Shown piece after piece: positions 1 to 12,900 of a DNA stretch of 64,000 nt; within the stretch, counting starts at the first letter, position 1; each line of letters opens with the position of its first letter. The position numbers were made by a program, and so were the translations under genes. The DNA is taken from NCBI GenBank assembly GCA_028554795.2, contig CM068824.1, positions 164,356,130-164,420,129 on the forward strand, given 5' to 3'. This DNA is from Sinohyriopsis cumingii (taxonomy: Eukaryota > Mollusca > Bivalvia > Unionida > Unionidae). The notes beneath the pieces are model-generated. The model saw only the letters and a program-made list of their open reading frames with translations. It ran no database searches and was not told the origin of the DNA.

Positions 1-3000
1 GATATGATAGGTATTGATAACATCCTTCACTTCTAGGATGTTAATGTATAGAGGCTGTTCCCTTGGCTCCCATGTGTCGGTGACAGTAGTGAAGCAACAG
101 GTGGGCACCCTCACTGTGCGCACTGGCAACTGCACCTACTTTATTTCTGCCTGGGGGATCTCCAGCAGGATCCCAATGGGCAGCCGACCTGGACTGCCCA
201 ACTAACAAGGGAATGATCAAATCTTGGGCATGATCATGACTGTTTGATTAAAAGGACATAAAACGGGATGCCAATGAGCTGGCAAGGTTCGCAGAAAGCG
301 ATGACCAAGTAGGATCAAGTCCACTTCCATACAATAAACCAAGGAGTTGCAAGAACTCACCCTCAGAAATCCAAGTCTTGTTGGAAACAGACTTGATCGT
401 TCAATGATTCTGGTAATGCAAACACAAGTGGTTCGCTAGATTCCGGTTGGTTAAGAACTCCATACCCAGATTGGATGATGTTCTGGGATGGAGGAGGTCA
501 GACTTTCCCAGTTCGTTAAAAGGCCTTGGAGTAGGATAGAATTTACCATGTATTTCTGTAAGATGCCACCCAGGTACGCTGCCATTGATGTAAATGACGT
601 TGGCTGAACTGGGAGACAACACAATCCATAGTGTGAGTGAAAGCCAAGGGGATGATGTTGAGGCCAAAGGGAAGAACAGTGAATTGATAAACATTGTGTT
701 GGTAAGCGAAATGGAAAAGCTTGTGAGAGATGGGGTGACTAGAGATGTGAAATCATGCATCAGTTAGATTGAGACTGATGGCATACTTGCCCCGTCTGAT
801 GGAGAGGCGGATTGACCTCACTGTCTCCATCCTGACTTGGGTGAGTTAACTCCAGTTCATGGTGGGTCTCAACCTGCTGTTTGCATTCTGAAAAGGAAAT
901 AGCCTTGAGTAAAACACTGAGGATTGTGGCCATTGCACAAGCTCCTGTGCTTTTTTTTCCTCCTTTTATCTCAACCGTATCTTCTCTTGTAAAAAGGCAT
1001 CCATCTCCTGATCTGATGATATGAATACAACATTCATGAAGAGGGGAGAGGGGGAATGTTGACCCAAAGCCCCTCCAAATGACCTGGATCAGCTCCTCCT
1101 TTCTGAGGGAATAGGGAGGTCCATTGTGCTCAAAAATCAGTTTCATACCACCAATGTACAACTGCATCCTAGGGATCAATGTTGGCACACGTGTGACTAG
1201 GGAGTACCCCAGTTTTGAGGCCGCTTAACATCCCTTCATACTGATGGGGACTGAGTGGTTCAAAATGCTGAGCAGTGAGGTGGAGGGGAAGTTTCTGAGC
1301 TGCCTCCCTTTGATCTTTCTCTATTCTTCTGCCAAAGGAATGGTGACCCAAACAGGGTCATCCGGAAAGGGAGGGTATGATAACATGGGTGTGACATGAA
1401 TCACCCATGTGACACACTGTATTAAGAACAGATTGGCCAAGCCTGGCATAGAGTTGGCCATGGTATGGTGAGCAGCTTTGGTTAAGGACCCTAGAAATCC
1501 TGGCCATCACCTCCCAACCATGGTTGTTTCTGGGTGTCTACAACAATATTCCTAACCAGCTCTGATAAGCATGAAGCAGATTTGTCCACCCTAAAAAACA
1601 GATTGGCGTACTTATGAACCACTACTACATTCTTGTCAGGAGATCGGTTCTGAAGGTGTCTGTCGCCGTAAGGTTCCTCCTTCTCAATAAGATCTATTGA
1701 TTCTTTAGAGCAGCAGTATGGGTGGAAGCTTTCTAAGTAAGAATGTTTCCTCAATGGCAGCTTGAAAGCTAACTTCAGCCCATTCCATTGGTGGATTTGA
1801 AGGAGTTCCACGGCATGCATTATGAGATGAGGCCTTAATGGGTCTACTTGCAGCACTAGAGAAGACATAACAGGTGGTATGAAGACTCAATTCCATCCTA
1901 AGTAAAACTTCACTAGCTCTCCCTTGTGGACAAGCAGCGAACAATCGGAAGTCCAGCATTACTGGCAATACCGTCTGGTTTACCCAGCAAATGGTCAGCC
2001 TGCAACTGGCACTATAGAAGATGGTCTGGCTATCACCAGTATCTGCCACTCCAAAGGCCTGGCTGGACAGACAGATTTCTAACCGAAATTTCTGACATAA
2101 AAAGGGCATGTCACTGCCAGTAAGTTGGACGGACAGATCTTTCACTAAGATCCCCATAAATCATAGTTGGCTGGACCCCATGTTAGAATGGCTGGATGGC
2201 TGGCAACAGTGTGGTTATAATATGCATTAGATCCAATGGATTAGGTGTGAATGGTGTGTAATCTGCATGGATGCCTGCAGTATACAAACAGTATACAAAT
2301 AGTCCGGCAATCACCAGTACCAGCCGCACCAAATGCATGATTGAACAGACAGATTTCTCATTGAAATCTCCAGTATAGTAATGATAAGATGCTGACGGCA
2401 TGGCTAGATGGATGGACCTATCATTAAGACCCCCATACAATCTGGCTGTACCATTTCAAAGAAACGGTCCCCATACTGGGATGGCTGCACTGGCTGTATC
2501 AGCTGGACTGTTGGTGTTGGCTGGAAAGTTGGCAATGATGGGATGGCCAGTGACTGCTTGACAGTCTGTAATGGTATGGCATTATTAAGAGTTGGATCCA
2601 AAAGATCTGGCATGGACCCCATGCATCTGGACTTACAGGCCTGAAGTGGGTGTGCAGGGGTTGGTTGTTGTGCCTCGTGGGCTGATTAAATTGGGGAATA
2701 CCACCCCCACCCCCAATATATAGTAAACAGTCTCTGAAATGACACAAGAAGAGAAAAACAAACCATCACTCAAAATTTGGCAGAAATTGTAAAATAAAGC
2801 ATACAAGCTGCAGTAGATTGATAAATCTGCACAATAAATCAAATATGAACGTTGGATGGGCCCATCAGAACACAAAAACAACTGGACTGTCAGAGGATAA
2901 ATGTATGATGTGTAGTCTGTACAACAGCAAAGCTAAAAACTGGCGGCACTTAGTGGTATCAGGGGAGGTAACGGGCAGGAGTTATTGTCCTTTGTCTGTT

Positions 3001-3700
3001 GATCTATACATGGACAAACAAATTTCTGTCATTTAGTAGGGCTGTATTCACAAGGAAGCAGGCTAATATTCCTAATGTAATGTGACTGAAGGAGAAAACA
3101 TTTACTATACTTATAGTAGAAGAAATGCACTGTCAAAATGTTTAAACTATCTGGCATGCTTTAAATGTACTTATCAAATTATTTAAACATTTTTAATAAC
3201 ATTGGTTGTGTAAAATATATATATATGTGGCTTTTCTAGAGACCTGTAATAGTCATATTACTTCTGTCTAAGCCATAGCATGTCTAAGCTGTATTACTTA
3301 TGTTAAAATAGTTACATACATACATGCAACTGCAAAATGCACACATCCAGATCTACCATTGCAGTATGTCTCGACAGATCTGGGTCTGTGCAGTTGGTAA
3401 GGAGAAAACAGTGGAACACCAATACAGATCATGATTTGCTGGTGCAATATGTGATGGCTGATCAGGGTCTATGTTGTTTATAGTTGGACAAAAAACTTAC
3501 AAGCAAGTATGGCTGGTACATCACAGATAAGACAGTCATTATTAAATTGGGCTTATTTGAATACAAATAATTGTAATGTTTTTAAAAAAAAGAACTTTCA
3601 AGTCAAAATTCATTTTGTTCACCTTATAAAAAAAGGCATCATAATTTCAACAGTCTATGATCAAAACTACACAGTTCCTGTATTTCTTTTTTTCCTGTTC
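1..3700. other. 3' flank of DCAF15; unrecognised, partly repetitive
   Basis: No convincing coding exon. Open frames here are short and overlap one another on both strands. About 1900-2180 and 2180-2460 are a degraded direct duplication of roughly 275 bp (shared ATCACCAGTA and GAACAGACAGATTTCT-like blocks). A block near 2625 (CTGGACTTACAGGCCTGAAG) recurs near 11703 and 27458, so an undefined dispersed repeat is present. Confidence 0.4.
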
Positions 3701-3887
3701 TTATTCTGTTTAATTCACATCTTTAAATGAAAACTGAGCAGTGTGAAAAATATCCTTTGTATCCCTTTGTCAAATCCATTCCAATTAATGAACAAATCTG
3801 GATTGATATCTTCTCATCTTCATGCATCCATTTTGCCTCTGTGCACCTGGACTCACAACCTTTGACCCCCAAACTAAGCCCTCATGA

Positions 3888-3943
3888 CTATAACAATATA
3901 GCCGTGTAATGCTGAACGGAAAGCAAAGTCTGAAGTGATCGTC
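3888..3943 (-). CDS. DCAF15: DCAF15 terminal coding exon i
   Basis: The acceptor ACATATTTCAG|GACGA is followed by two bases completing Gly, 17 codons and TAG at 3888-3890. The tail GRSLQTLLSVQHYTAILL has exactly the human tail length (GCSLKVLADSERYTWIVL as recalled) with identical G, SL, YT and final L. The 3' UTR runs to lower coordinates. An ATTAAA signal on this strand at 3714-3709 is a possible but weak polyadenylation signal. The intron to exon h is 9.6 kb. Confidence 0.85.
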
Positions 3944-6900
3944 CTGAAATATGTAAAAACAAAAGGAGAATAATATGAAAGGAAAATATCATTAGAAATA
4001 ATATTCAAAATATTTGTAGCTATACTCATGCAGATCTACAGTAAATTCTGCCTTAGCAGACACATGTAAATAAAGAACACCTGTACAAATGAAAATTCCT
4101 GCCTTAGCTGACACATCTAAATAAAAAACACCTGTACAAATGGAAAATTGTACCTTAGCAAACATCTAGATAAAGAACACAGGTATAAATGAAAAATCCT
4201 GCCTCACTAAACACATCAAAATAAGGAAGACCTGCACTAATGAAAATCCTGCCTTAGCAGACACATCAAACCAAAAAACACCTGTACAAATGGAAATCCT
4301 GCCTTTGCATACACATCAAAATCAAGAACACATGCTCATAAAAAAAAATGTGATAAACCCTTTTCTGTACATGTACATTTGTCAATCAAGAATGAAAGTT
4401 TGTTGTCAACTTCAAGAAGTGTCCTTAAAGACATGTTTTACTTTACAACGTATCAACTGAATGGAATCCATCAACAATTTCCACCACTTATTATTTCTAA
4501 CAATGGAAGCATATAATGGATTTATGTCCTTCCCTACTTTACTTTGTATAAACTGAAGAATGGAGTTATGTTGCATGTATTCATTTTCAGCAGATAATGT
4601 GACTCCAGACAAACTTTCCCAATGATTTTGGCATCATGTTCATGGTACACTACTAATTTCTTCATTTTCGAGTGTCAGTGATCCTAATACTATTACAGCA
4701 GAGACTGGGATGTCTGCCATTACTAACATGTGTATTTCTGTCAGCTCTTTTGCTTGTAAACAATAAAACTGAAGGAGTAATCATGGCATAAACACTAAGT
4801 TAGCACCAAACAGTTTCATATATGACTAGCCAAAAGTCAAATATTTTACTGAAGAAACATTCATACTGATTCTCCATTTTCATACCTTGTAAGGGGCCGT
4901 CCATTTAGTACATATGCATTGGGGGGGGGGGTAACTCAAATGCATAGGCTTGCGTATGGGGGGGTCTACTGATAATGTACATACGCATAGGAAACGGGGG
5001 GACCTTGATAATAATTTGTCTAATACGTAACCTGTTCAACTGGGTTCAGTCGGCGTTGGAATTTTAGTGGACAATATACAAACTTTTTAAAGTTACGCAG
5101 CTTATTTCTTTGATGAGAGCCATACATTCAACGTCAGCGGATTATCTGTTTTATTAAACACGTTAATATTATTAATCCTTGATCACTTCTACATGAATTA
5201 AATATATGCCGTTCTATATAATGGGGTCGTGCATCAAGTGTACATACGCAAGGTGGGGTGGGTGGGTGTAAAAAAAGTATGCATGTGTATGGGGGGGGGG
5301 AGAGAGAGGGGTCAAGCTTTGCCAGATTTTTGCATACGTACTAAATGGATGGCCCCTTATTTACTGTCATGTCAAGTATATATGATTTGAATTTATAAGC
5401 ACAAATGGAGGGATGTTATATGCATAAGGAATGTTATATGCACAAGATGATGTTATATGCGCAAGGGAACATAACAAGTGCAATGACATTTTGTAATAAT
5501 TGGGTTATAGATATAGTTATAACCTATAATGTGCACGAGTGGCAAGCCATTTTTTCAACTAGCTGTTTTTTCTTCTTTTTTTATGTTTCATTGTGCATGG
5601 AAAAGTTCAAAGCAAGCTGTTTTCTGAGTAATTCATCCATTCATGGGAGACATTCCTCTTCATAAAAGTAACATCTATGTTGTAAATGTCAAGCCTTATA
5701 TATTAAATAACCCTGTGTTCAGAATAGGTTATATGCAGTCTTGCCAGTCACAAGTATGGGAAGTTTCATGCCATTAATGTTACTCTGTAGGGGTAATCAT
5801 ATTCTGGTCAGTTTTTCTATGTCAGTTGTTTTAATGATTAAATATACATAACATGTTATCTCCTGTCATGTTACAAATAACTTTCTGTTGTATGCATAAG
5901 GAGACAATTCTAGTGCAGAACACAAAGTTCTGACTTGCAAGTGCATGTGAGTAATTTTATGGGAAATTATTTCCTTCAGTGCCAATTTTCTTCTTCATCA
6001 AGGTAATATCTGCAATGCAACTGTCACTGCCTTATGTATGAAATTGCTCAAATTTTGTTTAGTGTAGTTCTCCATGGGGTTGAGTGATTTTAGCATTCTG
6101 TGTGGTGTGACTATAACAAAGGTAACTGCATAAGACATTTTCACATGGCTAAAAAAAGGCAGTAATCACAGAAGAAAAATTTCATATGACTAAAAAAAGA
6201 ATGCACAATAACCAACAAATTTTCTTCCGAAGTTGAAAGTGAACTGAAATTCCTTAATGGTATTTGACAATGTTTTCAGGAGATATTTAGATCATGGTCA
6301 CCTTAAAATGGCTACGTCAAGTCAAATCTAGATCATGGTCACCTTAAAATGGCTACGTCAAGTCAAATTTAGATCATGGTCACATTAAAATGACACGGTC
6401 AAGTCAAATTAGATTATGGTCAAATTAAAATGGCACAGTCAAGTCAAATTTACATCATGGTCACATTAAAATGGCAAAGTCAAGTCACTGTATACATGTA
6501 CAAATTAAGAACTTAAAAAGAAAATAGAAGAAAATAGTATGAGTGGTGTCCCAAAAAAAGTGGATGCATTTTAAGCAAATGAAAGACAGTTTTGCAGCTG
6601 AAAGCCACATAGTAGTTGGAACAGGATTCCGATTTGGAGGATAAGTTGTGTTTTTAAATCCAGAATAAATTTGCCCAGGTAAGTCGTGCACTGTCAGAGG
6701 GTGGTGCAGGTCAACTATTTTAAGTGACTCCTAATATGTACAAATATAACATGGATGCCACAGTGAAACAAGTACTCTCTGCACTGCTATACTTGAGAAA
6801 AACATACGACATGGTGACTTATTTAAATATGGTAGTGTAGTACTTTTCAAGATTCTTCCACATTTGTTACTAGTTTATTAGAGGTTCTGGATTCGAACCC

Positions 6901-9900
6901 TGGCCAAGTCATACCAAAAACTTCTAAAAATGGTACTAGTTGCTGCCTTGCTTCACGTCTGTGGCATGATGCCCCAGTGCTAGACATCACTATAAACTGC
7001 CACACTGCAGACATTTTAGCAGTATGACTGAAAAATTGTTAAAGCTACATTAAAAATCCAAAACACACACACACACATGCATGTGCATGCACGCACACAC
7101 ACACACACACACACACACATGCACATTTACAGTAGAGCCAATATTTACCAACAAATATGAATGAATAGAATTTTCAAAGACATTTACCCCTTTTAATAAA
7201 AAGTCACAATGACCTTATATATGGTGGAAAAATACTCTTAAATGTTCATAATCTGAGCGATGTGTGTGTGCATGTATGGCTTTGAATTAATGGATTTTCT
7301 GAGAAATAATCTAGATAATTCACTTGAGTGAAATACGATAAATAATTTTTCACTGCCTGTCAATAGATATTGATAACATTAGGACCAAGAAATTTTGGAA
7401 CAACTCAAAGACACTTTCATGTTCAAGATGTAAATATGGCATACAAACAATCAAGATTCAAATCCAACAATGTGCAAATACTTTTTTGCTTGTGATCTTG
7501 ACACTGTGATTGATGTGATCGGAAAATGGACATCCAAAGACAGCAGGACCATCTGCAAGGGGTGCTTGAGCAGTCAGTCAAACTACTGCACTGAGCAAGC
7601 CAAGGAACTGCAAAGACTCGCACTGTAATCCAATTCCTGATGGAAATCAACTCTACCAACTCTATAACACATGTATGTAATGGTAAACTGGTAATAAACT
7701 CCATGGACAAAAAACAGTGAATGTTCATGATCTGGTTTTTCTTGCTTTCCTTCAAAACCTACTTTAGCTAGAAGGGGCAAGAGAAAGTTCCAGCCCTTCA
7801 ACATAGTAGAACCTTCTGTATGTTTTTGGAGTCTCTTTAAGTTGATTAAGTTGACCAGTACAGCATGACAATGTATTTTATATTTTTCATCAAGGCCAAA
7901 GGGCTAATGTTGAGACCAAAGGGGAGTGCACAAAACTTATAAATGATTTCTAGGTAGACAGACCAAGCAAATTTACATGAAGCTGGATGAATAGGTACAT
8001 GTATCAGTCAAACCTAGACCAAGCAAATTTACATGAAGCTGGATGAATAGGAACATGTATCAGTCAGACCTAGACCAAGCAAATTTACATGAAGCTGGAT
8101 GAATAGGTACATGTATCAGTCAGACCTAGACCAAGCATATTTACATGAACCTGGATGCATAGGTATTGGTCAGACTTAGACCAAGCAAATTTAAATGAAG
8201 CTGGATCAATAGGTAGGTCAGATCTTGACCAAGCAAATGTACATGAAGCTGGATGAATAGGTATCAGTCAGACCTAGACCATGCAAATTTACATGAAGCT
8301 GGATGAATAGGTATCAGATCTTGACCAAGCAAATTTACATGAAGATGGATAAATAGGTATCAGTCAGACCTAGACCAAGCAAATTCACATGAAGCTGGAT
8401 GAATAGGTACATGTATCAGTCAGACCTAGACCAAGCAAATTTACATGAAGCTGGATGAAAAGGTACATGTATCAGTCAGACCTAGAGCAAGCAAATTTAC
8501 ATGAAGCTGGATGAATAGGTACATGTATCAGTCAGACCTAGACCAAGCAAATTCACATGAAGCTGGATGAATAGGTACATGTAACAGTCAGACCTAGACC
8601 AAGCAAATTCACATGAAGCTGGATGAATAGGTACATGAATCAGTCAGACCTAGACCAAGCATATTTACATGAAGCTGGATGAATAGGTACATGTATCAGT
8701 CAGCCCTAGACCAAGCATATTTACATGAAGCTGGATGAATAAGAACATTAACTTTCAGACCTAGACCAAACAAATTTAAATGAAGCTGGATGAACAAGTA
8801 TCAGTCAAACCTAGACCTAGCAAATTTACATGAAGCTGGATGAATAGGTATCAGTCAAACCTAGACCTAGCAAATTTACATGAAGCTGGATGAATAGGTA
8901 TCAGTCAGACCTAGACCAAGCAAATTTACATGAAGCTGGATGAATAGGTATCAGTCAGACCTGGACCAAGCAAATTTACATGAAGCTGGATGAATAGGAA
9001 CATGTATCAGTCAGACCTAGACCAAGCATATTTACATGAAACTGGATGAATAGGTACATGTATCAGTCAGACCTAGACCAAGCATATTTACATGAAGCTG
9101 GTTGAATAAGAACATTATCCTTCAGACCTAGACCAAACAAATTTAAATGAAACTGGATGAATAGGTATCAGTCAAACCTAGACCTAGCAAATTTACATGA
9201 AGCTGGATGAATAGGTATCAGTCAAACCTAGACCTAGCAAATTTACATGAAGCTGGATGAATAGGTATCAGTCAGACCTAGACCAAGCAAATTTACATGA
9301 AGCTGGATGAATAGGTATCAGTCAGACCTAGACCAAGCAAATTTACATGAAGCTGGATGAATAGGTACATGTATCAGTCAGACCTAGACCAACCATATTT
9401 ACATGAAGCTGGATGAATAAGAACATTATCTTTCAGACCTAGACCAAACAAATTTAAATGAAGCTGGATGAATAGGTATCAGTCAAACCTAGACCTAGCA
9501 AATTTACATGAAGCTGGATGGATAGGTATCAGTCAAACCTAGACCTAGCAAATTTACATGAAGCTGGATGAATAGGTATCAGTCAGACCTAGACCAAGTA
9601 AATTTACTTGAAGCTGGATGAATAGGAACATGTATCAGTCAGATCTAGACCAAGCATATTTACATGAAGCTGGATGAATAGGTACATGTATCAGTCAGAC
9701 CTAGACCAACCATATTTACATGAAGCTGGATGAATAAGAACATTATCTTTCAGACCTAGACCAAACAAATTTAAATGAAGCTGGATGAATAGGTATCAGT
9801 CAAACCTAGACCTAGCAAATTTACATGAAGCTGGATGAATAGGTATCAGTCAAACCTAGACCTAGCAAATTTACATGAAGCTGGATGAATAGGTATCAGT

Positions 9901-12900
9901 CAGACCTAGACCAAGTAAATTTACATGAAGCTGGATGAATAGGAACATGTATCAGTCAGACCTAGACCAAGCAAATTTACATGAAGTTGGATGAATAGGT
10001 ATCAGTCAGACCAACTGCATATGCACCACATTTATGGAAGTCTGACTGAATGAGCCATTTCCATCTTGAGCTTAGGCATCACATATTTATTGAGGCCAAT
10101 GATTGGTCCAAGTTTTAAGTTGGCCTTTGACACAGAAAGAAACTGGAATAAAACCCTGTACAATTTTTTCCTCTCAACAATCTTCACTGCCTGCTTGTTA
10201 AATAAAGGCCTCATTCTCCTTCTGCACAATTTGGGTTTTCTCTAAATCTAGCAGAACATCCAATATGAAAGAAGAAAATTACAATGGATGAGAATGGATA
10301 AATGAAATCCCTAGTCCCTCCAAAACAACTTGGAATACCCATTCTTTTTTTTCTGACAAATAATTGGAAATTTCTTATTTTTTCAATGACTGCAGCTTAT
10401 GCATTTATTCTGTAGGCCTGACTCACTTTTGGCAGTGGTGGACATTCAAACGTACCCTGCAGATTTCCTGTACAGCTGCCTTACAACCAAATTCAGTTCA
10501 TTCCATTGTGGCATCTATGCAAGGCATTGGTGGTATTCTGTACAAGTTATCCTCATCATGGCATACATCAACAGGGCTCAGGAAACATTCTCCCAAGCAC
10601 TTGTCCCTGGAACAAGTGAGTACTTGTTCCTGGGACAAGTGAGTTGCAAGAGTTACTTGTCAATGTCCTCATTATACTCAACACAGTTCTCCACTATACT
10701 GCTTATCAATTAACAACATGCAAGCTTAATACTAAATTGGGTCAAAACCATTAAAAAACTCTAATACATGGCTCCTTATAAAAACATATAACAACTAATG
10801 TAATACAACAAACTGCAGTCGCATACAATGCCATTTATTTCATAGTGTTGATCACATTTACACTGAAACCTTTCAGGAACCTAGGTGTCACAAGTTTCTT
10901 TCTCAAGGAGCTATCACAAACCTTTATGAGTTAGATATGGGAAAAGTTAATAGACAGAAAATGTTAACATTCTGTGGGTTTTTTTTGGTCAGACATTGTC
11001 ACACTTACTGCAGATCACCACATATTTTCAAGACTAAACTTAATTATTAGTATTACCATCAATATGTTTTCATGCCAAAAGAAAGATGTCCACAGATATA
11101 TATTTAAGTATGTAATTTCTATTCACAAGAAAATGTCAGTAACATGCATTTGAAATAGGAATTCCAACCATCTCAAGTTCAAGGGCTTGCTGTGAGACTG
11201 CAACATAATAAGTTCATAATATTTACTCTATCAAGTTTACTTCAGGTAACTAAGAAAACATTGTCATTTCCTTTGCAACAAGCAGGCATTTATAATTTAT
11301 GTTCTTAAGTGGTGTGGAACTTAAATGTTTACTAGGGGTAGAAAATGCACTTGAGATCTATTCTCAAGATGCCAATATGCATCAACTCAGCCAAGCAACA
11401 AGTACATAGTAAATTTTTACTCAGCCCTGCCATTTTTACTCAGTAAGGACAAGAGGATGAGTGGTTTTCCTGAACCTGATCCATGTTTGTATGAAATGTC
11501 CCTGGTAGCATAGATGCGGCATTGCTACAAGTGCTGTATCCCAATGGCATTACCAGCCAATAAGTGGTACAGTTGATCAAAGAGATGGAGTTACACTCAT
11601 TGTATGGACAGCTGGACTGGTTGGTTGGCAGCCAGATCAGCTTCATATGGTTAAAAAACAGGAATCTAACATGTATCATCAAGCTTGGGGAAAATGTCCT
11701 GTGCATCCAGATTTACAGACCTGAAAGCCAATGCTTGGACTAGGGGTGGGTGGGGTTTATGCCTTGAAATGGGGGTATACTACTCCATAAGGTCCAAGTT
11801 ATCAAGAGACTGTGTTAAATGTATGGGCATAAATGGCCCTGAAATCACTAAATGTGTCATCATCAGTTCTTGTACTAATCAACATATCTGTAACTCTAGT
11901 AGTGTCTGATATGAACTCGGGGCCAGTACGTCCACTGCCCCTTGAGTCTCTACTTCTGCAGATGTGATAGTTGCTGTTGACATCATGCATGAACGTTTGA
12001 TTTGGGGTGGGGGAAGGACCAACATGTCATCCACCACTATGCTAACTACTGCATCAATATGGCATCCACCTTAGAATGAAGACTCAACACATCACATCTG
12101 TCTGAAAGAGACTTAACAGATCTTTTCTTATTTTTGATGCTCTTTCTGGACATCACAGACCAGTGACTACATATGATACAAGCAGAAGAGGGGCCCTGAG
12201 TGGCCGAGCGGTCTAAAGCATTCTCCATTACGGATCACTGCCATCTCACCTCTGTCTGCACCGTTTCGAGTCTCGGATTCAGCTAATTTGGGTATGTGAG
12301 AAAGCTTGCCAGTTGCTTCTCGTGGGTCAGTGGTTCTTTCTGGGGTTTTCACGGGTTCTTCCTCCACCATTAATATTGGCCGCTATGTATAGCCTATCGT
12401 GTGCTGAAAAATGGCGTTACACCCTACAACAACAACAACAACAACAAGCAAAAGTGCATTTAGTACATGGCATGTTAGATGTGTGTCCTCACTTATTTAA
12501 ACTGCCTACATGAGCTACATTTTGTCATCATTGTTTCACTGTAATAACAAGAATCAACAGTAGAGGAAGTATCGACTGCCACAAATCAACTGTTGTAAAG
12601 ATCAGAGTCAATATCTATGTAGTACATGTCTAAATCATAAAACAACACATATCAATGATACCATCCTGAAACATGAGGTCAAAATAAGTCCATACTGCAT
12701 AAAAAATTCAAATAAATATTTATCAAATATCAACTCTAATCATAACAATCTGTATTAAGGACCATATTACCTTGTAATTCATGAATTCCTGTATGGATGG
12801 AACTTAAGATTTTCAGGAGATAAAAAATGCACTATCTGACATTGCAAAGCTAAAGATTATATAATCCTGTTACTGGAAAGATTATTCATTCATGCTTTAA

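Noticed and set aside
4412-4612. 66-codon minus-strand frame as an extra exon or gene
   Set aside because: Composition is plausible, but no homology is recognised, and DCAF15 exons h and i already join in phase across it.
7955-10012. CRISPR-like array
   Set aside because: Units are contiguous and diverge throughout, with no unique spacers; the genome is animal.
12189-12300. tRNA-Leu/Ser-like gene
   Set aside because: Box A and box B belong to the head of SINE family 1; the same head recurs at 20862, 28612 and 47263.
12690-12780. Candidate last DCAF15 exons near 12.7-12.8 kb (acceptors followed by short open frames)
   Set aside because: Their translations do not resemble the DCAF15 tail, whereas 3888-3943 matches in length and pattern.
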